Shown piece after piece: positions 54,669-64,000 of a DNA stretch of 64,000 nt. Origin of the DNA: Varroa destructor (lineage: Eukaryota > Arthropoda > Arachnida > Mesostigmata > Varroidae); contig NW_019211454.1 of the NCBI RefSeq assembly GCF_002443255.2, forward strand, positions 52,146,118-52,210,117, written 5' to 3'. The notes beneath the pieces are model-generated. The model had not been told where the DNA came from. It saw only the letters and a list, made by a program, of their open reading frames with translations, and ran no database searches. Both the position numbers and the translations under genes were made by a program. Position 1 is the stretch's first letter. Each line of letters opens with the position of its first letter.

Positions 54669-57600
54669 CAATAATGAGATAGAAAGAAAAAAAAAAATGT
54701 AATCTTCTTTGCTTACTATGAAGTTGGCCAAACGCCAGATATGTCGAACGTGCCTGCAAGGATAGTAAGTACGTATGCATAGTCGTACCTAAATAGAAAG
54801 GTACCTGGAATTTAATTACTCGATCGTTCTCACAAGTAATGGCCAACAAAGGTCAACATTATATGTACAGTGTTATTTGTTACGCTATTGCTGGTTCATA
54901 TATTGGTTTTCATTCTGGGATATAAGGATGAACGACTTCGATCAAGTAGTTGTTTACTATTCTCTGTATAATTCTTTGACGATGCCTGGTCCATAGTGTG
55001 GTGCTAATACCTCGGTGGTCTCCGGCAGGTTGGGAGGGTTGTGATGTCCGTGCTGTCGGTAGTCTGAGGTGCCACTGGCTGACGCCATAGCGGAATGCTG
55101 CTGGTTTTGTTGATTATTATGCTTGTGTCTGTGATGGAAGGGTTGTAGGGAGAACCTTCTGTGGGTTGCTTTACGTCCGCCGCGCCTCTTGCTAATGTGC
55201 GGGTTATCGCGCCGCATCGACTTATTACGGAGAACCTACGACGTACGGCAAATTTTAAAATGGTCGATAAGAACATAGCGCATTTAGTTTAATTCTTCAC
55301 ATGTCTCAAGATCTCATCTATAGGGGGTCGCCGTCGTCAAAAATCGCTAACCACAGGCCGTTTTCACTAGGCAACCAATTACATTTAATAGTATACGACT
55401 TCCTAAAACTTTATAATTTTACTGTTGATTTTAGATAATTATTCTGCAAATATCAAGACAAAAGATGTTTTTTTGCTTAATAGAGATAATCACATACATA
55501 CAACAAAGAAAAACAATCCGATCTGTTGTATAACGAACCTCAAGTTGGGTATATGCTCTCCGTAGTTCAGTCCGAATTTCTTCAGGGTCCATATCCGCAA
55601 GCGATATCTCGGCGATATCCAGTTCGCCATTGCCAACTATCGCCTTTAAAGCAAACAACAAATTGTGTGGCATATTAGAGCTTTTTACCACTTAACCCGG
55701 CTTTTGTTGCAAGAGAAACCCATCACGATTGATGGCATCATATTGAATTGTATTTACACGCCTATTAGGTTCACGCTTAACCCGCCCATCGTGGCGACTT
55801 ATTAGGTTTAGCGTGTTCCTCCATCTGATACGTATTGTTAATACATGGAATTACTTCAATCATGCCTTTTGCTTGTAATTTAAAATAGCTACCCCTTCTG
55901 TAAGCCTACTGCAGGAACTTTGACGTTGTAAGGTTTCCGGTGGGGTAACAAATAATGTAAACTCATATGATTTATTATGACGAGCTAATCACATACCTGA
56001 TGTAGTCTTTGTGCCGGATCCAGACAGGACTCATTCGAGACCGCTGTGCCGGACTGATTTGCACCCGTGGTCCTGACCCCTTTGGTGTTTGCACTTCTTG
56101 CAGCTGCCCCACGACGGTGGCAGAGCTTTGGCAAAAATATCAATATAAGCACCTGTAAGCCAAGTCAGAAGATTTGCCGTCTGAGCATTCATCTACGTTG
56201 TTGACCGTGACCAAATCTAGACTACATTCTATCTAATTGTATACCTTATCGCAATAAAGTATTCACTAATGTGAAGATATTCGCGTTTCTTTACCCTAAC
56301 TACACGAACACTTGTTGGCACACATATTTCTTGATATAATCAGCCTACCAAGGTGACGGTCAGATGACATCTGATAAAATAGGCAAGGAACACATAATCG
56401 GGCTGAATCCCGTCGGGCACTGTATGCTTAAGGATGTACAGCGGAAATGAAAATGCCGCTTCAATTGAGATGGCGCGAGATAGCCCCTTTGCCTCCGGAA
56501 ATGACTGCGCATTTCGCAGACGGAAGGCCAGACGCATCGAGAGGCCGAGGAAAAGTATCTCGGCACATTCTGTCACGAAATCCCACACCAATGGACGGCA
56601 CATGAGGAACCGAAGACCTAAAAGCAAAAAGGATTGCGTGTTAGACACTTGTCTCTACTTTGATGCAAATGATAATTGATTTTGTATTCGTCATGCCTAT
56701 TTCTATTCATATTCATCGTTTGCTATCGGACTGTCTCATAGGTCCAGAACAGCTTCATTCAATTCTATGTAGATGATTTAATTCATCGTTCCGGAGTGTG
56801 CAAATCGGCCTTATTCTAGGTAAGCAGGACATTGCTCCTGTAACTCGCCGAACGGTCGCGATGTTTTTCCTAATTAAAGCTACTGCTAAATTAACTGTTT
56901 CTGTAATTTAGACGTACGATATCTGTATAAATTCGAAAAACAATACTAAATAACATTGTTGTCCGTAAGTCGTTTCGACACTTTGAATCCTAAAAGGCCG
57001 TAACCTAATGATAAAAAATCTAAGGTTTAAGAAACTTGCTTAGATTGTAAATAGCCTGACTTTTTAATTTCTCATTATATTGTAAACCTAAATTATATTG
57101 TAACCAGTATGAAAAATATACATCTTAATTTAATAATAATTAATAAAATATTAGTGACATTTGGTGCCTCTAAGGTGCAGGTACACTTGAAGCTTTTAAA
57201 GGTTGATGTTCAAGAGGTTAAAGGTTGAAAGTACAAGAGAGAGAGAGCATAACTGCAATTTTAGTATTCCTTGCAGAAAGGACCCATGAAGAACGACCGA
57301 GCACGTTGTTCGTCGGATCAATGTTTGGACAACTTATCATACAAGCAGGATAATCGGTAACCTGTTAGATGTCTATACGGTGTATAGTAATCGATTACGA
57401 TGTCATGAAAGTTTTCTCTCAAACTGTGAGGAAGTGACGGTTTGTAGAAAACCGGATTGTCTTGCAAGTTACAGTGCAACTTGTGTGTAATTGCAGCAGG
57501 ATCCAATGTTCAATTGTTACGCTCTTCAAAAAGGACAAATAATATACTTCAATGACTAGGAATTGTCTACTTTCAGCTGAAATCGTGCTGTTCTAACTAC

Positions 57601-60600
57601 AAGGGACTGCGCGTTAGATTGGTGAGCACCGCAGCGTTTCTTTGGTATCTGAGGATCTGATAATTGTCATAAGATCTGACAGCAAAACTTTTCCCACATG
57701 TACAAGCAAATATTTACCCTGCGGGCTCGTGGAATTGACTAAGATGTCTTGCGCGTTCCCGCCGCCCGAGTCCACGACCATCGCCGTCCACGCCGCCATA
57801 TATAGCGCCACCGATAGCACTAGCCCTACGAGATATCTGTCATAATGAATAGATTTGAATTGTTAGGTGACGATTTAAATAACCTCATAGCCACAGTGTT
57901 ATCGTAGCAGATGATTTTTATAAGTTGCGAAAAACACTTTCAAATGCAAGTAATCGTCTGTAACTCGCGCCAATAAGTTCTTGTGTTTATGCCTCTCTTT
58001 ACTGAACTCTTTACTTTGGCTGGAAGTCTTTAGCTTGTCAACTGAGCACTATTTAGTAATTACGTTCTAAGTTAAGTTATGAATTCAAAAAATAAATTTA
58101 GTAACTAATGAAACCGAGTAATGCATTCTGCTTTAAGCGCTCATAACACTTTGAAACTACGGCAAATCGCAAAGTTAGACATAAAGCTTCCGGTATTGAT
58201 AAGTATAGTGATAAATTGCCTCTAATAGATTTCTATTACACGAGCAAAGCTGCGATTTCCTTGTCATGATTAGGACTCTGATCTCTAGGAAGTGGTAGTG
58301 ATAATTTTACCCAAAGCTGAGGAATAGTTATTGATCGAGAAATACAAATGATACGACTCAAGAGAAATACGCCTGCTCGTCAAATTATGACCCTTAAATT
58401 AAGCATATTTGTGGGGTATTCTTATACATCCTTAATGAGCTCGGAGCACGAACGCGAGTAAGACTCCGAACTTATTTGCTAAGGCTCTACAGCCCTCTGC
58501 AATCGTCTGTGTCTAAACATGTATGTCCTAAAGTGGATAAGATTGCGTCGTAACGCTCGAGTTATAGTTGTTAGATTAGTAGTACTTATAGGGACGGAAC
58601 ATAGCCGTTTGATCACTATTGCCCCGGTATGACCAATCATTTAAGAGAATTTCTCAGCACAAAATTTCAGAAGGAAAGATAGAAAAACTTGTACGTTTCC
58701 AAAGCGGCTCTCCAATAAGCTTTGTTTCATTGCATGGCACGTTCCTATGTTAAATCTTCATAGCATCAGCCAGCTTGAAAGTTGCCATGAATAATACTGC
58801 CGGGGTACACATTTGCAACTTGTCCAAACAGCATTTGTCTCAAAGGTAAGTTCCCTCAAATCCTATTGTAAGTTAGAGGTTGCACAGCCTGCCATCGGCG
58901 CAACTGGGGATAAATTTGAGGCTACATTAAATCTACTTTCGAAAAAAAAATGGCATATTTCAAAATTGCGTCGAAACGATACCCTTCTGTAGTACTGACA
59001 CGGATCAAATCTACCTAACTAGTGAAAGGAAACTTGTGACAATTTCGTGAAAAATCGCTTACGCTAGCTCAACGCAAATGTATATGGACGATTCATTATG
59101 ACGATTATTAACCGTCCTTACATACCTAAAGCGTAATCATACCAGGAACTTAGCAGGTATTACAAGTTCATCTTATTTTTCGCGCAAGTTATCTAATTTG
59201 TAGGCTGAAATCAAATCGAACGTTTTCGTGCATTGACCGACGACCACGTGGTTGAAGCTCTTTAAAGGTCGCGGTGAAAGTTCTTAACAAAGAAGTTTCA
59301 TTTGTGACAGATACTATGTTCCGCAGGCGACCCTGCATACGTTCAAATGGTACAGAGCTACGTGGAAATTGTTCTGAGGATTGCTTGTGCACGCCTTATA
59401 TCATGTTGTAACAAAGCGTTGATTTTTTTCATCTACAAATACGCAGCAATTCATTCGAGTCGAAGTGCCAAATTAATCTCTATTCATTTAATTATTTCCT
59501 TTTGCCAGAGGTTTTCAGGTTTGTTGATTTAGAATTGGTCTACCCAAGTGTTAAGACCCCCTCCACTGCCAACATACGTCTGCAGATTTGACTTGTAAGT
59601 AATTGTGAAAAGCAGCAACGTTTAGAGAATATGAGAGAACAAAAGGAAAAGTTCAAGCAAAAGAAGCTCTCATCCAAGCTTCTACAGGGCGAGTTTCACA
59701 GATTTTGCCGTCTGCATCCTGGGGAAGGACAGCTTTGGCCTATCCATTGGTCCTTTTTTGTCGAGTAACCTGTTTCGCTCGACGCAGTTCGGCCGAATAC
59801 GAACCCTTGTTCCTTTCAAGCATCTTCTAGGGCTAGCCATTACGTTCTTTGCTTTGTACCGTGCAGACACCACTTCTAGCCGCCGGTAACAATTCCGTAT
59901 AGAATCTTATCATTGTAACTGTGTGTTTCCCTATGCCGAACGAAATGTTGAGGGTTAATAAGAAGTTTCGTCTTGATATGCGCTTCTCCCAGTCCGAGTT
60001 TTTGATTTCTAGCAAAACTACACATGAGCGTCGAAAATGTCTAAATGTTCCGAGTTTTATCAGACCATTCTGTTGGACGATCCAAAATGTCTGACATGAA
60101 ATGGCATTGTATCCGTAGTTTACTAGTTAATAAAAGTTAGCGGCTATTCAGGATCTTCGTCGACTTCAAAGATTCCGTCTTTGAACTTGGCCTTTTAGCA
60201 GTCTCTTCAATCATACTACACAAATAGTTCAGGTTGCCTCGGCAGCTTTTTATCGCGGTTAAAGGCACGATGCGGTACGTGAAAAATACACTGAAATTTT
60301 TGTCCTTAACACTTAAACAGGGCATAGCATTTCATTCACTGCACAAGGAAATTAGAGTTTTGTTTTCCAGAAGAAAGAGGGTACGTTTGAATTGTATGTA
60401 GAGTTGAGCAAACAGAAGAAGACACTAAAAAGCGATCGAAATTAACTTCCCAGAATGAAATACAAAAGCGGTTTGCTTAATTTAGATCACACGATTACGA
60501 TACTATTTTGTGGCGGTTTGTGACAAACTTTTCACAGAGAGTTAAGTGTCCATCTGGAAATTACTGGAATATTTCTAGTACCACGTACTTGACTCTCATT

Positions 60601-62537
60601 TGTATACGATGTCGCTAGTTTTTGCTTTTAGGGTACTGCCATAAGATCATTGAGTTTCTTACGTGCGATTAGTGTTTTAAAAATGTCTCAATTCTATTAG
60701 GGACACTCCTAACCTAGGTTCTTGTTTGAAATGCCGACTGTATCGTATTTGCAGAATCTGGTTCTGAACGAGAATATTAAATGTCTTGAAAACGCTGAGC
60801 GAATATCGTGGCCTGCATTGGCCGAAAAAGGTCACATGGCAAAAAAGCCTTTTCAGTGATCGTTGCTATGAGTTAAAACCTTAAGTCTATCACAATACGA
60901 TAATAGCCTGAAATGCTAAACGCTGAATCTGAATAATGGAGGGCCTTTGTCTACACAGCCGATACAGGCATTTGTGTCGTTAGCAAGATTCAAGGTGGAC
61001 GCTGTATACCTATTGTGTCCAAACGGTACAATTATTTAACTGATCCTATCGATATTTACTATGGATGAAATCAGCAGGTTATGTTAAGTAATACAAACCT
61101 TAAAAGATCTTTGCTACGAACGCAAACCCTGTGCGCTTTCCTGGTCTGGAACTCTGCGACAATCCTATAGATTTTGAGGACGATGGCTCCATAAAGAGTC
61201 GCAAAGCCGAGTTCCCGAAGCCACGGTTCGAGAATGCAGCTTGTTGCCGATGGTTCGAAATAACGACACATGATCTAGAAATAGTAAAGAATAGTAGTGC
61301 AGACGCTATTGACCGGCACAATCTAAATGAAAGATACTTCCCTCAAGTAAAAAATTGAACGAATATTTAAGTGTAATATTCGATAATAACTGAAGTAAAA
61401 AGGTCAATGTTTGTCTCTCAGTATTAGTTTTACAGCCTCGTCTTCGTTGAATCACACAGACGCCATCTTGTCTAGAGGGTTCGTCGCTTCACTAGATTAG
61501 TGCCAATGTAAATGCTAGAAGAAGCTCCTTTCTTTGCCCAGTTGATGTTCCCGCGTTTCAAAAACGAAGTTTGTCTCTAAAGTGGAGATACATTTCTAAA
61601 GATACGTTTTACAGATAATTTACCCTACATAATTATTAGGTGGTCTCAGCAAACTAGACAGGCGTACTTTATTGGAGCTGCGTAACATGCCATGGATGGT
61701 TCGTGTCCACGGATCAGTGACACGTAAATTTGCCGACAGGTAGTAAAGCTTTGTTTCAATAATGCGAGACAATTTCCCAGGTTGCATTGTGTTCAACCTT
61801 AAAGCTAACGCTGAAATATATCAGAATTTTCATATTACTCGTATGTATGTAAAATATGTTTAGCCATAATTTGAACTGCTAGCTTATTTTGATGGTTATC
61901 TTTTTCTCGTTCTAAGAGCGATTCTAAACTGATTCAATATATAAATATATATATATATAATTACGCAAATAATGCAGCCTTTCTGCCGTTTCTAACATAG
62001 ATTCTCTCTTAACTACCAAAAAACGGCTCGTAAACAAAATTCGTTCACAACTTTTCGAACAAACACGCATTTCATGTACTGAACTTTATTTATACTGTGC
62101 AATTGTAGCCAAATGCTTTTGTGGCCACTCACTGCTAATAGGACCCTTCAGCATAACTGCGCCTATTTCTAAAGACGCTTATATTTAATATTAAATAATA
62201 GCATAGCACGCTAAAAAAATGTTTCGAGGTCTACGTCCGATATTCCCGTTAAACATTGCTTCAGATGGCCAGCTTCCAGCACGAAACAAGGCATGTCTAC
62301 CGTCGGTGTCGGATCTCAAGAACTACGTGTCTCTAGCTTTAATAGGCAAACGCGTTACTAATGCGTTGTTTTACTATTCCCTTACCGACACGTAGATAAG
62401 TAGCGCCCCTAAACAGATTGCCTCGAGAAGTATCCACATGCTTGCCGCAAACTGCCGGTTTTTTCGAAGTTTGTAGATAATGAACATCATTATGAGAACC
62501 AAAAAACCGCACACCAGTTGAGTGATGAGCAGGCCCC
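54493..62537 (-). CDS. Family C GPCR, GPR158/179 (Smog-like), 3' part
   Basis: Eight phase-consistent exons (1337 nt, 444 aa visible) encode a complete seven-helix domain and C-terminal tail of a class C orphan receptor. TM1-2 lie in the first exon, TM3 in the second, TM4 in the third, and TM5-7 across the fourth and fifth. Family hallmarks: YFEPSATSCILEPWLRELGF, ILEPW then AEFQTRKAHRVCVR before TM4, QPDYVFLAYFIRCHLTVT in TM7, MDPEEIRTELRRAYTQLE, and the conserved tail block RRDNPHISKRRGGRK. The group includes vertebrate GPR158/GPR179 and, as I recall, Drosophila Smog/CG31760. It acts at the plasma membrane. The signal peptide and ectodomain exons must lie beyond the right edge or in unrecognised sequence right of 62537. 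The gene converges on the ABCA gene. Confidence 0.87.
54634..54663. repeat. (CAG)10 trinucleotide repeat
   Basis: Ten CAG units on the + strand, which are CTG units on the receptor gene's strand. They lie six bases upstream of the last splice acceptor and form most of its pyrimidine-biased tract. Confidence 0.9.
55011..55235 (-). CDS. GPR158-like exon: NPHISKRRGGRK tail
   Basis: Acceptor TACGTCGTAG, donor GAG|GTATTA. VLRNKSMRRDNPHISKRRGG is the most conserved tail block of the group. A His/Gln/Asn-rich stretch follows. If the donor is not used, the frame continues 17 codons (VLAPHYGPGIVKELYRE) to a TAG at 54957-54959, giving a different C-terminus. Confidence 0.85.
55539..55643 (-). CDS. GPR158-like exon: conserved tail helix
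   Basis: Acceptor TTGCTTTAAAG, donor GAG|GTTCGT, 35 codons. Acidic segment GELDIAEISLADMDPEEIR, then TELRRAYTQLE. In relatives this block runs without a break into VLRxKxMRxDNPHISK, exactly the junction produced here. Confidence 0.9.
55997..56152 (-). CDS. GPR158-like exon: TM7 end and tail
   Basis: Acceptor GCTTACAG, donor CAG|GTATGT, 52 codons exactly. VLILIFLPK finishes TM7, matching the family LIFxPK end. A Ser/Thr/Arg-rich cytoplasmic stretch follows. Confidence 0.85.
56349..56617 (-). CDS. GPR158-like exon: TM5 to TM7
   Basis: Acceptor TTTGCTTTTAG, donor TTG|GTAGGC. CRPLVWDFVTECAEILFLGL covers extracellular loop 2 and TM5. SRAISIEAAFSFPLYILKH is TM6, and QPDYVFLAYFIRCHLTVTL most of TM7. 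The (H/Q)PDY and RxxLTVT pattern is characteristic of this receptor group. Confidence 0.9.
57718..57836 (-). CDS. GPR158-like exon: TM4
   Basis: Acceptor TTATGACAG, donor CAGG|GTAAAT. YLVGLVLSVALYMAAWTAMV is TM4. It is followed by a short loop with an NST sequon that leads to the conserved Cys in the next exon. A 3.3-kb intron separates it from the TM3 exon; no further exon is needed between, because DLLR joins YLVGLVL in frame. Confidence 0.88.
61099..61274 (-). CDS. GPR158-like exon: TM3
   Basis: Acceptor ACTATTTCTAG, donor AAG|GTTTGT. Carries YFEPSATSCILEPWLREL (extracellular loop 1 with the Cys expected to disulphide-bond), GFATLYGAIVLKIYRIVAEF (TM3) and QTRKAHRVCVRSKDLLR. Phase fits both neighbours. 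Confidence 0.9.
61937..61960. repeat. TA-rich microsatellite
   Basis: (AT)n with one AA interruption, in the intron between the TM1-2 and TM3 exons of the receptor gene. Confidence 0.75.
62386..62537 (-). CDS. GPR158-like exon: TM1 and TM2
   Basis: Acceptor GTCTCTTGCAG, donor TCG|GTAAGG. LLITQLVCGFLVLIMMFIIY is TM1, KLRKNRQFAASMW the first cytoplasmic loop, and ILLEAICLGALLIYVS TM2. It starts with two bases of a split codon, so an upstream exon ending in phase 1 is required. Confidence 0.85.
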
Positions 62538-64000
62538 CTGCAAGAGACCGAACGAAAAAAAAGCCCCCGTGATAGATCTAAATGGTTAAAGGACAAATAC
62601 GTGGAATGAACAATACAAACACAGCGAAACGCCAAACAAATGGAATATTAGTATAATACCTGAAGACCTCCAGCGGCAGACTTAGCCTCCTTAGGGCTGC
62701 GAAAAAGCGAGAGTCGTTTCAGCTCCAACGTGGATAAAACTTCTCAACTCCTTTGGTCTCCCTTAAGCCTCTCTACAGGTCGCCCAGCGGCCTGCCTTTC
62801 AAACCCCTATTGTTTCTTTGTCCCATCTGCCCTATTTTCTACGTCTACCATATCCCCAGAGCCTTCTGAATCCCAGAATTCCTTGCCTTTGGCTAACTGG
62901 TTGTTCGTCGGTGAGCCTCTAAAGAGAGCTTTCCCCAGTAGGCCCGTGTCTGCATCGTACTGCCACCACGACCGGCAAGTCGCCATTATTCACCTACCCG
63001 GCTGGGCACTCTCCAGTGTTCAGGCCGACTCTAACCTCCTGCCTCCAGCAGGCTCATCGGATTGATGAATGAGCCGACGTCGCTTGGCAAACTATTGCAG
63101 ATGATTCGGGTCGTTCGTTGATGTAGGGGAGAAAGTGCGGGTGTGCGATAGGAAAGAAAGAAAGTTGCTGGAGCAGCAGCAGCAGTAGCTCTAGCAGTAG
63201 AGCTATATATTTGGCCCAAATCGAGTGTCCCTCCTTGGTTTTTTGTGTCCTCACTTAGATCTCCTCCTTCGTCGACCAATCATTCTGTCTCATCGCTTCC
63301 TTTCCGGTGCAGCTGAAAACCGGTTGACCCTGCTGCGACTCCTTGCCTCTATACCTCGAAAGCCTCTTGCAGTACCTCACTCTGGCCCCTAAAGTATCCA
63401 ATTTTCCCTTTTCATCTCCCCGATTGTTCGTCCCCTACGATGAGTTCTCTTTGGCGAAGGAAACGAGTATAGGTCTACCTTGCCCAATCAGATATCCACC
63501 CGCATGCTTTACGTCCAGGTTCCAGCCAGGCCTCCTACGCTGCGTGGCTCTCGGTCCGCTTTCTGTATCGTCTGCCTCACGTGGCCGGCCCTCAACTTGC
63601 CCGCTTTCTTCTTAGTCTCATACATTATCGCAGTACATTTCAGAAAACTTATCATCATATGTTGACCTCGTGTTATGCTGGCACATTTACACTTCAACTT
63701 ATAGAAGTCACATTGCCGTGAAACGATGTCTAAACCGATTCAGAGTGCAATTCTTGTGAAATGAATGTACACCCTTTAACGGTAAGCGAAAGGTATACAT
63801 ATACGTATTTCGAATAAATTTAGTAATGTCTAGTACCAGACATTGCATCTAAAGTATGCATACAATTAGCAGTTACCTCGAAGTGTTGTGTTTGCCTCGA
63901 CGAAACAAGGGACCTCATCTTCACAGGTCGTACATCCCAAAGGGCATGGAAGGCATCTCAGCTGCGCGACGTTTGTCCTCTCCTATAGTAAAAAAAAGTG
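62538..64000. other. Right edge: upstream part of the receptor gene, unresolved
   Basis: Expected to hold intron or N-terminal exons of the receptor on the minus strand. A stretch from about 62.7 to 63.6 kb is noticeably richer in C and T on the plus strand and has several overlapping open frames, but none shows Cys patterns or motifs of the family ectodomain. No signal peptide was found. Confidence 0.45.

Noticed and set aside
59189..59392. Minus-strand open frame with LLRTFTATFKELQPRGRR, first suspected to be an intracellular loop of the receptor.
   Set aside because: The TM3 exon joins the TM4 exon in frame and matches relatives without it, so this lies in an intron.
62663..62700. Short minus-strand segment after CTTTTTCGCAG (PKEAKSAAGG) as the receptor exon before TM1.
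   Set aside because: A phase-compatible end exists only at a weak donor, and the sequence has none of the Cys-rich features expected before TM1.

Overview
The window looks like nuclear DNA of an animal, most likely an arthropod. Coding sequence occurs only as short exons with GT/AG borders. The intergenic DNA is AT-rich with many microsatellites. Decayed mariner-type DNA transposons are present. Both genes belong to animal membrane-protein families. I see no bacterial-style operons, ribosome binding sites or CRISPR arrays. A mite or other chelicerate is possible, but that is a guess.

Layout. Positions 1-14365 hold no gene I can support: AT-rich DNA with two local tandem duplications, three pentanucleotide arrays and two perfect hairpins. 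Positions 14366-37667 (+ strand) hold a full-length ABC transporter of subfamily A. I reconstruct it as 22 exons whose splice phases all agree and sum to 5070 nt (1689 aa), in the order TMD1-NBD1-TMD2-NBD2. Intron 18 (31130-33223) carries a dead mariner transposase. Positions 37668-54492 are intergenic, with hairpins, a 38-bp direct repeat, microsatellites and a 0.94-kb mariner relic with recognisable terminal inverted repeats. Positions 54493-62537 (- strand) hold the 3' part of a family C G-protein-coupled receptor of the GPR158/GPR179 (Drosophila Smog-like) group. Eight exons cover all seven TM helices and the C-terminal tail. The N-terminal ectodomain exons should lie beyond the right edge. 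The two genes are convergent.

The most interesting object is the ABCA protein. Its first nucleotide-binding domain keeps the fold-level sequence context, but the P-loop is replaced residue for residue by a non-P-loop stretch, and the Q-loop, signature, Walker B and H-loop are all altered. The second domain keeps good Walker A and Walker B motifs but has a non-standard signature and an Asn in place of the H-loop His. Many exons remain open and in phase, so this is probably a maintained gene with one crippled ATP site rather than a pseudogene. NBD1 also shows two in-phase alternatives for its H-loop segment. In the receptor gene, the last splice acceptor uses a CTG microsatellite as its pyrimidine tract, and reading through the preceding donor gives a different C-terminus.

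All exon borders are hand-called from sequence, without transcripts or database searches. Family assignments rest on remembered family motifs.
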